Assembly: GCA_025201705.1 (NCBI GenBank)
Contig: MU616588.1
Span: 1 to 64,000 of the forward strand
From: Dissophora ornata
Lineage: Eukaryota; Mortierellomycota; Mortierellomycetes; Mortierellales; Mortierellaceae
Direction of reading: 5' to 3'
DNA: 64,000 nt
Within the stretch, counting starts at the first letter, position 1. Every line of letters starts with the position of its first letter. This document shows, one piece after another, positions 31,795 to 41,967 of the stretch. Under the pieces are notes generated by a model that did no database searches, was not told the origin of the DNA, and saw only the letters and a list, made by a program, of their open reading frames with translations. Both the position numbers and the translations under genes were made by a program.

Positions 31795-33739
31795 ATGGCA
31801 GTGCAGCAGAGGAAAGCCCTGGCCCAGGATGTCAAGGCCGAGAAGAATGTCGATGCCCAGGTTGGCAAGACCTGGGGTCGCGATCGAGGTAATAGCCTGA
31901 CCATCTCCTAATCATCAGCACCCAGGTTCTGTACACCAGGAATATCGAAGGCAGAACGCAGACAACAGCGGCAGCAACAGCAGGACAGGATCAGTTTTGC
32001 TTGCCATTCATCATCTGTGATGGGCAAGCATCACAGGCGGCCCATCGCAGGCAGTGCACAGAACACAATAACCGTTGCGCTGGCTTTGTTGGCTTTTCTG
32101 CCCTGCATTTTTGTTTGTCCAATCATTGCAGTCGTTCGCAGCGTCACCAATGAAGCTGTACCGCCCATACTAAAGCCTTTTCGCCTTTGGCTTCCTCTTT
32201 CTGTACTTAGATGTCTCCTTCGGCACCATCTTGATCTCGCTCGGAATCCTGGTCATGTCCCCTCTTTGGGTTCTTTACACTTACATCTCTTGCAACGGCT
32301 ACTCCTGCGCCATGTCCGCCCCGGCCCTCGAGGTCTACAATGCGTCCAACCACCTCGAGGCCCTTACCACCCTCTTGATCCGCGAGTTGCCAAAGTTCTC
32401 GCCCTATGCCATCCGCATCGCCTTCACCTGGTTGATCTTCCAAGCTGCTCTCTACGCGTTCTTGCCTGCCACCATCGGATATGGTCAGCGCACCCCTGCC
32501 GGTCATCTTCTCCCGTACAAGGTATGCATCTAGAAACCAAAAGAGCCCCTTTTTTTCCAACAGCCCAGAAAGACAATCAGACAGTCGCTAACTACGCCAA
32601 CCGCACTCCCATACGTCTTCTCTATCCACTCTAGGTCAATGGGTTGTTGGCCTGGACTATTTCCCACGCTATTTACGCCGCTGGTGGTCTTTACTTTGGC
32701 TGGTGGAACTTGGCCATTATCCAGGAGAACTGGGGTGGTCTCTTGATCGCAGCCAACATCTACGGATACTTCCTGACGTTCTTCTGCTTCATCAAGGCCT
32801 ACACCTTCCCCTCCCACCCTGCTGACCGCAAGTTCTCGGGATCGTTCATCTACGATCTCCTCATGGGTATCGAGTTCAACCCCCGTTTCGGAAAGCTCTT
32901 TGACTTCAAGCTGTTCCACAACGGTCGTCCTGGAATCGTAGCATGGACGATGATTGACCTGTCCTTTGCCGCAGCTCAATACCAGCAGCTTGGCTATGTC
33001 ACCAACTCGATGATTCTCTTGAACATGCTCCACGCCACCTACGTCCTGGACTTTTTCTACAACGAGGACTGGTACCTCCGCACCATCGACATTGCTCACG
33101 ACCACTTTGGCTTCTACCTCGCTTGGGGTGATTCTGTCTGGCTGCCCTGGTTGGTGAGTGTTTGTCTGTTCGCCATGTTGTTGAGATAATGAGATCCTGA
33201 GATCCTGGTCTGGATGTTTTCGTTGCACTAACCCCGACGCACTTACTCTTTGACAATCGCAGTACACCCTTCAATCCCACTACCTCTTCCGCAACCGCGT
33301 CGACTTGACCCCTGTCCAGTTCGCATTCGTCTTTACTGTTGGCTACGTTGGATACTTCATCTTCCGCTCAGTCAACCACCAGAAGGACATTGTCCGCTCG
33401 ACCAACGGCGAGTGCATGATCTGGGGCAAGCCCGCCAAGGTTATCCGCACCTCGTTTGTGACATCGGATGGCAAGACTCACAAGTCGCTCCTTCTCTGCT
33501 CCGGCTACTGGGGCATCTCCCGTCACTTCAACTATGTCGGCGATTTGCTGATCTCCCTTGCCATGTGCATGACCTGCGGCACCAAGCACCTTTTGCCGTA
33601 CTTTTACATCATCTACATGACCATCCTGCTGCTGCACCGCATCCAGCGCGATCATACCCGCTGCAAGGGCAAGTATGGCAAGTTCTGGGAGGAGTACGAA
33701 AAGGTTGTTCCCTACAAGCTGATCCCTTACATCTATTAG
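31795..33739 (+). CDS. DHCR7: 7-dehydrocholesterol (sterol delta-7) reductase
   Basis: Integral ER enzyme reducing the C7-C8 double bond of sterols with NADPH. Exons 31795-31888, 32211-32521, 32635-33153 and 33263-33739 give 466 aa, close to human DHCR7 (475). Intron 1 is 322 bp, with a TACTAA branch-like element about 40 bp before the acceptor. Eight to nine hydrophobic segments are visible. The signature [29 protein letters not shown] and the terminal [35 protein letters not shown] and [10 protein letters not shown] blocks are those of DHCR7. The fungal Erg4 and Erg24 relatives lack the first block. A delta-7 reductase has been described from Mortierella alpina. A broken copy lies inverted at 40370-41020. 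Confidence 0.95.
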
Positions 33740-34053
33740 AATTAGAAAATAAATATGCTGTTATTATTATTTATCGTAATACGGTTTTGTGAACCTGTTT
33801 GCATGCACGCTCATGTCTTTCATTCCATCATGATCGATAATATGTCGTCTTTCCAGCTCCCGGAAGACAATAGGCTGATCGAAGCTCCCAAGCATGACGC
33901 GTTAACGTTCATCAACCCCGCTTTCGATCGCTGTCTGGAACAAGCGGGCAGATTTTTTTTTTCCTTCAAGCCCGTGCATTCCTCCTTTTCCCCTCCTGTC
34001 TTCGCTCATCGTCTCTCCATCTCATCCCCATCCGCGCAGCAACACATCAACCA
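33740..34053. other. Intergenic region conserved between duplication arms
   Basis: 314 bp between the sterol reductase stop and the next start. Most of it, including GTCGTCTTTCCAGCTCCCGG near 33845, recurs in the right arm (40079-40340), so it was copied with the genes. It ends in a CT-rich leader. Confidence 0.6.
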
Positions 34054-34842
34054 ATGTCCATTCCAAAGAACTCGTGCTTGATTCTCGGTGGAACAGGTGC
34101 TGTTGGCAAGTGCCTGGTCCGCGACGCTCTCGCCTCCAATGCCTTCACCCGCGTCTTATCACTCGGCCGCCGGCCTGTCGCCACCAACGACACCTTTACA
34201 AACGTTAACGTGCTCGAGCAAAAGACGGTGGACTTTGAAAACATCCCCGCAACATTCCCAGAGTCAGACCTACCCCAGGTCATCTTTTGCTCCCTTGGTA
34301 CCACCCGTGCTGCAGCAGGATCGGCGGCAGCCTTTAAAAAAATTGACCAGCAATACGTCCTCGACTCGGCCCGTTATATTCATGAGAAGGCGCCAAAGGA
34401 CCCAGAGACAGGACTGTCCAAGGTGCATTTCCTCTACTGCTCGTCCGCTAACTCCAACGCCAACTCGTTCTCATTGTACCCAAAGACCAAGGGCGAGACG
34501 GAGAAAGCGCTTGCTGAGATTGGGTTCGAACGGGTGAGCATCTTCCTCCCCGCATTCTTAAAGGTGGTCGAGCCACGCGAATCTGGCAGTCGCATAGCCG
34601 AGTGGTTTTTGGATAGAGTAGTGCCTCTGCTGGAGTTTGTGTCCGAAAGGTCGACGACTGTCAGTGTTGCAACCGTAGGCAAGAGCATGCGAATCGTTGG
34701 CTCCAGCGACAACGTCGAGGTCGAAGGTGTTACGCCCAAGAAGGTGGAGGTGAACCCCGTCTCCAAGACTACGGTGGCGTTCTATAGCAATGCAGACATC
34801 CACGACATTGCGCAGAACCATGAAGCGTCCTCCAAGCTATAG
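34054..34842 (+). CDS. HTATIP2/Fmp52-like NAD(P)-binding protein, left copy
   Basis: Atypical short-chain dehydrogenase/reductase of 262 aa, intron-free. The Rossmann glycine motif GGTGAVGK lies at residues 12-19, and a YPKTK sequence matches the YxxxK active-site pattern near residue 149. Other blocks (LGTTRAAAGSAAAFKKIDQQYVLDSA, FLYCSSANSNANS) match the HTATIP2/TIP30 and yeast Fmp52 family, the latter mitochondrial outer membrane. Substrate is unknown. A second intact copy, about 94% identical, lies inverted at 39290-40078. It stands 314 bp behind the sterol reductase, same strand. Confidence 0.88.
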   Translation: MSIPKNSCLILGGTGAVGKCLVRDALASNAFTRVLSLGRRPVATNDTFTNVNVLEQKTVDFENIPATFPESDLPQVIFCSLGTTRAAAGSAAAFKKIDQQYVLDSARYIHEKAPKDPETGLSKVHFLYCSSANSNANSFSLYPKTKGETEKALAEIGFERVSIFLPAFLKVVEPRESGSRIAEWFLDRVVPLLEFVSERSTTVSVATVGKSMRIVGSSDNVEVEGVTPKKVEVNPVSKTTVAFYSNADIHDIAQNHEASSKL

Positions 34843-34986
34843 ACTGAATAAACCCCATAATATTTCCAAGCTGACCGGATAAGCATTTGTATGGCGACAG
34901 TGCAGCTCGGCCGAGCTCTTCCCACAGACGGGTCCGTACCATATTTGTAGGGCAACTTTACGCAACCTACAAATCCTCCCACACCA

Positions 34987-35129
34987 TGACCCCCAGCGAC
35001 ATGAATGAACACCCTGCAGTCACCCGCTTCCGCGAGTATCTGCGCATCAAGACCGTGCAGACTATGCTGACAGTGCCACCTTCTTGATCCGCCAGGCCGA
35101 GGAGATTAGCATATGCCCTATAAAATTGT
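34987..35129 (+). pseudogene. Aminoacylase-1 5' fragment
   Basis: Begins with [25 protein letters not shown], nearly identical to exon 1 of the intact gene at 39113. It then loses 10 bp (the segment encoding PKPD in the intact copy) so the frame shifts, and it ends within the exon at the duplication breakpoint. Not functional. Confidence 0.85.
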
Positions 35130-35352
35130 ATGGTGAACAATAGCCACCCCAACGACACGCGACCCAACGGTCGAAATTTCGGTCGCGTTTTGATGTAACA
35201 CAGCCACCCCTGATATTCGTCTTCATTCTGACATTGCAGAAGCATGATGTGTCTGCCACTCTCGTTCGCTTTGCCCATAATCCGACGAATGGTGAACAGA
35301 GATACAAGCTCCAGGCCCGTGTATGTGTAGAATATCCAACGGTGTATTTTAT

Positions 35353-35421
35353 TTACTTGCTTGGGTTGATTTCGCCCAGGAACATTGTTTTGTCAGTACT
35401 ACAGGAGACAACTGTAACGTG

Positions 35422-35455
<34 letters not shown>

Positions 35456-36977
35456 AGTGGCAGGACAACGTTGGGTGATTAACAATCGCGCGCCGAAACT
35501 GTAGCTTAGTCTTACCAATTGGTTCCTTGGGATGAAAATCAACCTCATTGACACAGCCCTTGTGGCCCGGTAATTTGTACAGAATTTTGCGCGTTAAGGT
35601 ATCCCAGATAACCATCGTCCGATCCCCTGCACCAACACCGATCATGGAGCCATCTTTGGACCACGCAGGCCGGATCAGGTTCTTTTCGAACCCATGAGGA
35701 GCTCCTTCAAATGTCTTGAGGTGTCTGTTTCCAGTCGCTGAAAATGGCTTAACATCCCAGATCCTAACTGTGTTGTCCATGGCATTGGACAAGAGCTGGT
35801 TGCCATCCGGTGATAGACTGATGCCAGAAATGGTGTCCATGTGTCCAGCCAGTGAGTATGATACCGCCTTCTTGCGCATGTCCCACGCTGCGATGTTGTT
35901 ATCAATTCCACCTGCAAAAACGAGATCGCCAGCGTCTGAGAAGGAGACGGATGTGATCTGATACTGTGATTCAAAGCTTTCTACGGCAGTCTTGGCCCTG
36001 AGATCCCAAATCTAGAGATGCAACACACGTTCAGTAGCTGCGTTAGCGCTATCCATGACTCCGCATCGGCACTCACGGAGGGACCACTTAAACATACCTT
36101 GACAGTGCCGTCGTCTGATCCGCTGGCAAGCAACTCGGGTCCTCTCCTTGCAGGCGAACAGCTGTTGACAAACGATGTATGACCCTTGAACCTTTTGATC
36201 CTTTCTCCAGTCTGAACATCGAATACGCCGCATGACTTGTCTGTGCTAGCTGTAAAGATCATACTGTGATGCCGGACAGTTCCGTTATAAAGTGAACATA
36301 GGGCTAGTCAGAGGATGCCTGCCAGATCGTCTGCTATACCACGATCTTGTCATAGGCAAGCTCGATGTACCTTCCATCTCTTGACCAGTGAAGCTCCAAG
36401 ATTGCTCCTGTGTGTCCCTTAATGACGCCGTAGTTGATGCAGTCTCCGTATGTGTTCCAAAGATCTAACGTTGACGAGATGTGTGAGATTCGTTTCTTGG
36501 TCGTTCTCGAGATCAATGTGCGAGACAAATATTCCTCTGAGAGTTATGGCAAATGTCAGATAGAGTCCAAAGCAACTTACAAACGCTCTTTTCGGCTCCG
36601 GCAGATGCAATATGTTCACCGGAAGGACTGAATTTGCAGGTGTAGAGCTCTGCAGATTGACCCTGTAGCTGCATAATTGGGGCCTTCAAGGCAGATGTGC
36701 GCTTCACCTGAGATATCGAATACAAAGAAAAGAAGAAAAGTGCGTGGTATGAGATCCTGGTTCTGATAAAGAGATGGGTCCTCAAGCACTTTACTGCAGA
36801 CGAGTAGAGATCGCAGCTCCTGCGAATAAGCAAATGCCATGGTACCGTTTGAATGAGCGCGCCACTCGCACCCTTTGTCTGGATAGCCACGGCATTGGCT
36901 GATGAGGCTACATCATCAGGCTTCTGTCGTTTAACAAGCACGCCCTCTGTGGATGGTGCGTCCTTCCGTTTGTCCAT
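35353..36977 (-). CDS. SNRNP40: U5 snRNP 40 kDa WD-repeat protein (SNRNP40/Cwf17)
   Basis: WD40 spliceosome component of the U5 snRNP. Six exons: 36977-36846, 36707-36581, 36464-36371, 36263-36098, 36011-35516 and 35411-35353. It opens with a Lys/Arg-rich tail (MDKRKDAPSTEGVLVKRQKP) and APIMQLQGQSAELYTCKFSPSGEHIASAG. WD repeats follow, with IKRFKGHTSFVNSC and LLSNAMDNTVRIWDVKPF as in human SNRNP40, ending HPKEPIVVSCSTDKTMFLGEINPSK. The last exon of 59 nt is easy to miss because a T32 tract precedes its acceptor; ignoring it gives a false C-terminus at 35454. The stop lies 224 bp from the left duplication breakpoint, yet the gene is intact and single copy here. Confidence 0.93.
35422..35453 (-). 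repeat. T32 tract in the last SNRNP40 intron
   Basis: 32 A on the plus strand, which reads as T32 in the sense of the minus-strand gene. It sits 10 bp before the CACGTTACAG acceptor and would serve as an extreme polypyrimidine tract. A poly-A tail of a retroinsertion is the alternative but does not fit the splice arrangement. Confidence 0.8.
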
Positions 36978-36984
36978 GTTTCCA

Positions 36985-37061
36985 GTAGGTGGGGGTGTCG
37001 ATGAATGGGCTTGGCTGATGGATGCGATCAACACATTCCACTCATCGACACCCCCACCTAC
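36985..37061. repeat. Perfect 20-bp inverted repeat at the SNRNP40 leader
   Basis: GTAGGTGGGGGTGTCGATGA at 36985-37004 is matched exactly by its reverse complement at 37042-37061, with a 37-bp spacer. Pairing continues imperfectly inside. It begins 8 bp upstream of the SNRNP40 start codon and lies in the 188-bp gap to aminoacylase-1. Confidence 0.9.
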
Positions 37062-37165
37062 TTGCAATTTTATCGACGTCACCGATTTTTTTTTCCTTAC
37101 GCGCAAATCATCACTAGTCGATTTATATTTTTTTTTTTGTCTATGAAAAGAAGAACCTCTATGAT

Positions 37166-39113
37166 CTACTTGATAAGGGTGGCCTCGACTTGCGCGGCGG
37201 TGATATCGGAAAGTCGAGTGATCAGCGTTTCGTAAAAGTCGATGCCTTCCAAGAAAGTGTCCTCGTGCATATATTCATCGTGGTCGTGGAGAAGCAAGGG
37301 CGTGTTTTTGAGATAAGAAACACCCAGTGCAGGAATACCGACTTCACGAAGGTAGCGCGAATCCGTCGCAGCTGTGATACAAACAATAGCGTCCATACAA
37401 ATTAGAGAGAGCGAGTTTTGGCAAAAACTTGCTACTTGAACATCACTCAAACGATTATTTTTTTTTACCTGGGAAGATCTCTGTTTCGTATTCAATGTTC
37501 ATTCCCTTGCAGGCGTCGCTGAAGACTGTCCACCAAATGTTGGACTCATCAATGGCAGTGAGGGTGTTGTCAAAGTGTCCGTTCACAAACTCCATGGTCA
37601 CGCTATGGCCGGAAAGATATAACAAAGCTCAGAAACAAGGATACAATGTATGGTAGGTGACGGATGGCAAAACACAATGAGAAAAGAAGGTGCGAGTCTT
37701 ACCCAGGCTGTGAGGCGACGAAGCCCTCGAGCTTGGCCTGGAACTCCTTCATGTCGAAAAAGGGACTGACACGAATGTCGAAGCCGCAGGTGGCTTCCAT
37801 GGGAATCACATTAAATTGGATGCCACTCTACCACACAGCGCAGAATAGGAACAGTGGGGGTTAGAGATCATATAAAGAGCAAGAAAGATAGACTCATTCA
37901 CATCGCCATTATATGGTACCTGCAAGAAGGTCAGGTTGACGGTGGTTACATCTCCAAGAGTGTAACGCTTGCCGTCATGGTGCAATCCGACCTCAAGCAG
38001 CTTCTCCTGTTCGTTGCGCAGGTTCATAAACTTCTCAATGACCTTGAGCAGTTTGGTTGGTGCAGTGTCCTTGATGAACTGCGATCCATGGCCAGTAGGT
38101 CCCGTCGCGGTCACCTTGATCCACCAGGGCATACGCTCGCCGTAAAAGACCTTCAGAGCATCTTTGGGTGATGCAATACCCTCGTCAAGAGCAAAGGCAA
38201 CATTCAGACGCTTGAACTCTTCGTGGTGAACGAGTAATTTCATGCCCTCCACACCTCCGATCTCCTCGTCTGTGAATCCAGTACATAAATGTACGGGAGG
38301 TTGATTAAAGAGGGACGATGTCCATTAAGAGTAAGATTGGTAACAGAGTATGTGAGGCCTGTGAACTCGATTCCGTTTAAAGACACAATCTAAGCTAGCT
38401 CAAGTGTCATGTACATGTGGTTTCACTACTCTCGTCGGCGGACACAAAAAAAAATAGCAAAAAACTTGCCTGGGACCCAAGTGAGCTGGATGGTCCGGAG
38501 CGGCTTCTTTCCTGCTGCACGGTAGCGGCGAAGGACTTCCAAGTAGCTATGGGACAAATGCACGCAAATGACAAGCAATACAAAGGGTCGGTAAGTCATG
38601 CCAAAGTCAGATCGTACGGGCTCCGTGGTGGATACGCCGCGGGATGCGCAGGCTCTGGGGCCCCATACCTCATTCCGACACACTTCATGTCCTGAGAACC
38701 GCGGGCATAGATGCGGCCGTCGACCTTGTTGGCGGCAAAGGCATCCTGGGTCCACTTCTCAGGGAAGACAGGAACCACATCTGTGTGACTGTTGAGCAAC
38801 AGCGACGGCAAGCTCGGGTCGGTGCCTTCAAAGGTCATGATCACGGTAGGTTTGTCTGCAACGCACTGCCGAATGGAGTAAACTGCAATGAGTACAGTCG
38901 AGACGGATGGGGCTCGCTGGAAAAGATCCCTCAACTTGACTTTTGTGTGATGCATACCTCGACAATTTTATAGGGCATGCCAATCTCCTCGGCCTGGCGG
39001 ATCAGGAAGGCGGTACTGCCGGCATAGTCTGGCTTGGGCTGCACGGTCTTGATGCGCAGATACTCGCGGAAGCGGGTGACTGCAGGGTGTTCATTCATTT
39101 CGCTGGGGGTCAT
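37166..39113 (-). CDS. ACY1: Aminoacylase-1 (M20 metallopeptidase)
   Basis: Cytosolic zinc enzyme hydrolysing N-acyl-L-amino acids to free amino acids. Seven exons: 39113-38958, 38865-38669, 38546-38470, 38269-37920, 37827-37703, 37602-37469 and 37371-37166, giving 414 aa (human 408). Key residues are present: zinc ligand His79 in NSHTDVV, bridging Asp111 in ARGSQDMKC, the Glu pair in VPDEEIGG (145-146), [10 protein letters not shown], and [11 protein letters not shown] near the C-terminus. Intron 3 begins GC rather than GT (CCCAG|GCAAGT) and is needed to keep VPDEE in frame. Lies inside the inverted duplication; this is the only complete copy. Confidence 0.93.
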
Positions 39114-39289
39114 GGTGTGGGAGGATTTGTAGGTTGAGGGAATGAAGAAGAAAGAGGAAAGAAGGTTGCGTAAAGTTGCGTTACAAATATGGTACGGACC
39201 CGTCCGTGGGAGAGCTTGCTCGAGTTACACGGTCGCCATACATATGCTCATTCGATCAGCTTGGAAATATTTGGGGTTTATTATTCAGT

Positions 39290-40078
39290 CTACAGCTTGG
39301 AGGACGTTTCATGGTTCTGCGCAATGTCGTGGATGTCCGCATTGCTATAGAACACCACCGTAGTCTTGGAGACGGGGTTCACCTCCACCTTGTTGGGCGT
39401 AACACCTTCGACCTCGACGTTGTCGCTGGAGCCAACGAGTCGCATGCTCTTGGCCACGGTTGCAACGCTGACAGTCGTCGACCTTTCGGACACAAACTCC
39501 AGCAGAGGCACTGCTCTATCCATAAACCACTCGGCTATGCGACTGCCAGATTCGCGTGGCTCGACCACCTTTAAGAATGCGGGGAGGAAGATGCTCACCC
39601 GTTCGAACCCAATCTCAGCAAGCGCTTTCTCCGTCTCGCCCTTGGTCTTTAGGTACAATAAGAACGAGTTGGCGTTGGAAGCACCGGACGAACAGTACAG
39701 GAAATGCACCTTGGACAGTCCTGTCTCTGGATCCTTTGGCGCCTTCTCATGAATATAACGGGCCGAGTCGAGGACGTATTGCTGGTCAATTTTTTTAAAG
39801 GCTGCCGCCGATCCTGCTGCAGCACGGGTGGTACCAAAAGAGCAAAAGACGACCTGGGGTAGGTCTGACTCTGGGAATGTTGCGGGGATGTTTTCAAAGT
39901 CCACCGTCTTTTGCTCGAGCACGCCAACGTTTGTAAAGGTGTCGTTGGTGGCAACAGGCCGGCGGCCGAGCGATAAGACGCGGGTGAAGGCATTGGAGGC
40001 GAGAGCGTCGCGGACCAGGCACTTGCCAACAGCACCTGTTCCACCGAAAATCAAGCACGAGCTCTTTGGAATGGACAT
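39290..40078 (-). CDS. HTATIP2/Fmp52-like NAD(P)-binding protein, right copy
   Basis: 262 aa, intron-free and uninterrupted, same length as the left copy. GGTGAVGK is kept; the YxxxK motif reads YLKTK where the left copy has YPKTK. About 16 substitutions separate the two proteins, several of them conservative, and no stops have arisen, so both copies are probably under selection or the duplication is recent. It is head to head with aminoacylase-1 only in layout: both lie on the minus strand, with this gene's stop 176 bp upstream of the aminoacylase start. Confidence 0.88.
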   Translation of the reverse strand: MSIPKSSCLIFGGTGAVGKCLVRDALASNAFTRVLSLGRRPVATNDTFTNVGVLEQKTVDFENIPATFPESDLPQVVFCSFGTTRAAAGSAAAFKKIDQQYVLDSARYIHEKAPKDPETGLSKVHFLYCSSGASNANSFLLYLKTKGETEKALAEIGFERVSIFLPAFLKVVEPRESGSRIAEWFMDRAVPLLEFVSERSTTVSVATVAKSMRLVGSSDNVEVEGVTPNKVEVNPVSKTTVVFYSNADIHDIAQNHETSSKL

Positions 40079-40369
40079 TGGTTGATGTGTTGCTGCGCGG
40101 ATGGGGATGAGATGGAGAGACGATGAGCGAAGACAGGAGGGGAAAAGGAGGAATGCACGGGCTTGAAGAAAAAAAATCTGTCCGTTTGTTCCAGACAACG
40201 ATCGAAAGCGGGTGGATGAACGTTAACGCGTCATGCTTGGGAGCTTTGATCAGCTTACATGTCGTCTTTCCAGCTCCCGGAAGACAATTATCGATCATGC
40301 TGGAATGGATGACACGAGCGTGCATATGAAAACAGGTACCGATAAACAATAATAATAAAAGCATATTGA

Positions 40370-41020
40370 TGTAGCAAAAGGTGCTTGGTGCCGCAAGTCA
40401 TGCACATGGCAAGGGAGATCAGCAAATCGCCGACATAGTTGAAGTGACGGGAGATGCCCCAGTAGCCGGAGCAGAGAAGGAGCGACTTGTGGGTCTTGCC
40501 ATCCGATGTCACAAACGAGGTGCGGATAACCTTGGCGGGCTTGCCCCAGATCATGCACTCGCCGTTGGTCGAGCGGGCAATGTGGTTTCTAGATGCATAC
40601 CTTGTACGGGAGAAGATGGCCGGCAGGCAAGAACGCGTAGAGAACAGCTTGGAAGATCAACCAGGTGAAGGCGATGCGGATGGTATAGGGCGAGAACTTT
40701 GGCAACTCGCGGATCAAGAGGGCCGTAAGGGCCTCGAGGTGGTTGGACGCATTGTAGACCTCGAGGGCCGGGGCGGACATGGAGCAGGAGTAGCCGTTGC
40801 AAGAGATGTAAGTGTAAAGAACCGAAATAGGAGACAAGACCGAGACTCCGAGCGACATCAGGATGGTGTCGAAGGAGACGTCTAAGTACAGAAAGAGGAA
40901 GCCAAAGGCGAAAAGGCATTAGTACGGGCGGTACAGCTTCACTGGTGCCGCTACGAATAGCTGCAATGATTGAACAAACAAAAAATGCAGGGCTGCACAG
41001 AGAAGGAAAGCCGACGCAAC
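40370..41020 (-). pseudogene. Truncated sterol delta-7 reductase copy
   Basis: Contains the end of intron 1 and exon 2 equivalents ([42 protein letters not shown]) up to LPYK and the first bases of intron 2. At about 40580-40585 it jumps to the exon 4 segment [19 protein letters not shown], losing exon 3. The 3' end is fused at about 40368-40375 directly to sequence downstream of the stop codon, losing the conserved [12 protein letters not shown] and PYIY blocks. No exon 1 is present. It cannot encode a working reductase. Confidence 0.9.
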
Positions 41021-41136
41021 AAGTCAGATCGTGCGGGCTCCGGGGCGCCATGCCGCATTCCAACACACCTCATGTCATGAGAACCGCGGGCATAGATGCA
41101 GCCGTCGATCTTGTTAGTGGCAAAGGCATTGGAGCG
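41021..41136 (-). pseudogene. Stray aminoacylase-1 exon 2/intron 2 fragment
   Basis: Reads NAFATNKIDGCIYARGSHDMRCVGM, matching [25 protein letters not shown] of the intact gene, and continues into matching intron sequence (AGTCAGATCGT and CGGGCTCCG, with about 30 bp deleted). Same orientation as the intact gene 2.4 kb away. Adjoins the sterol reductase copy without spacer. Confidence 0.85.
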
Positions 41137-41967
41137 GGTGCAGAAGCTCGCTCGTGATGGGTTCGGCATCCGCCCCCTTTCTCGATACCAGTCGAGTATA
41201 CTGCAGTAAATCAAAGGCAGGACAGACTACATGGGCTCTTAGTCAGGCATGTCCCCCGCCTTCCTTGATCGTCCACACCAGGGCACGTTCATCCAGCCGA
41301 GCATTTGCTGGCTCTCCATCTTCATCTTCAGCTGTTTGCCTTTCTCTCTCTTCCTTTCTCTCTCTCCTTGCTCCGTTGGCCCAGACATCACTGCGATAAC
41401 CTAAGAGCGGTTGAGGGAGCGGGCCATCCGCGACGGGGTAGAACTATTTTAAAGCGCGGACTATCGCTTCGACATTCTTGGATTCTTCACTTCCTTATTC
41501 CGGTCTATCATTCCGTTGTTTCTATTTTTTGACACGTTTGACGCGCCTTTTAATTTACACATTACACAAAAGTCATTTTGCACAGCCACCTATGCTTTCC
41601 CTGATTAGGGTACTGGCGGTATGGACGTCAGCACATGGTCACATCAATGTTACGAGTCGGTTTACGATCAGATCGTGAGTAGTAGGATTTTGGCGTAGTT
41701 GAACCCCCCACAAAATATACTCGACATACACAACTTCCGCCAACAAATAATCGCCAGCAAACAGGCGCTTGCGAGATTTGACGCACTTTAGTGGGTTGTA
41801 AAATAATATTGTTACCCAGTGGTGCCCAACAACGTCAACAGTTGGTTATATTTAGTGACCTGGAAAAATATCAAAGACAGTTGATTGTTCTCGTTGATAA
41901 AAATTACTCGGCGGGTTCATATTACATTATTATTATTATTGTTACAGTTTTTTTGGGGGTTCGTTTG
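41137..41967. other. Intergenic region, nothing recognised
   Basis: 830 bp with no credible gene. A CT-rich block at about 41325-41370 resembles promoter leaders but no coding frame follows. An ATT trinucleotide run lies at about 41925-41940 next to the S41 3' end. Confidence 0.45.

Larger units (their letters stand above)
32074..35129. repeat. Left arm of inverted segmental duplication
   Basis: From intron 1 of the sterol reductase through the HTATIP2-like gene to a 5' fragment of aminoacylase-1. The reverse complement recurs at 38962-41020. Coding parts of the HTATIP2-like copies are about 94% identical in protein. The arms differ by several deletions, chiefly in the right-hand sterol reductase copy. 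Confidence 0.85.
38962..41020. repeat. Right arm of inverted segmental duplication
   Basis: Reverse complement of 32074-35129. It contains aminoacylase exon 1 (intact here), the second HTATIP2-like gene and a reduced sterol reductase copy. Shorter than the left arm by about 1 kb because of deletions. Its outer edge near 41020 abuts a stray aminoacylase fragment. Confidence 0.85.

Noticed and set aside
32530..33267. 245-codon minus-strand frame
   Set aside because: Antisense to sterol reductase exons with conserved protein on the sense strand.
35422..35453. A32 as the poly-A tail of a retrocopy
   Set aside because: The SNRNP40 exons on both sides join in frame with GT-AG signals and intact introns, so the tract is intronic T32.
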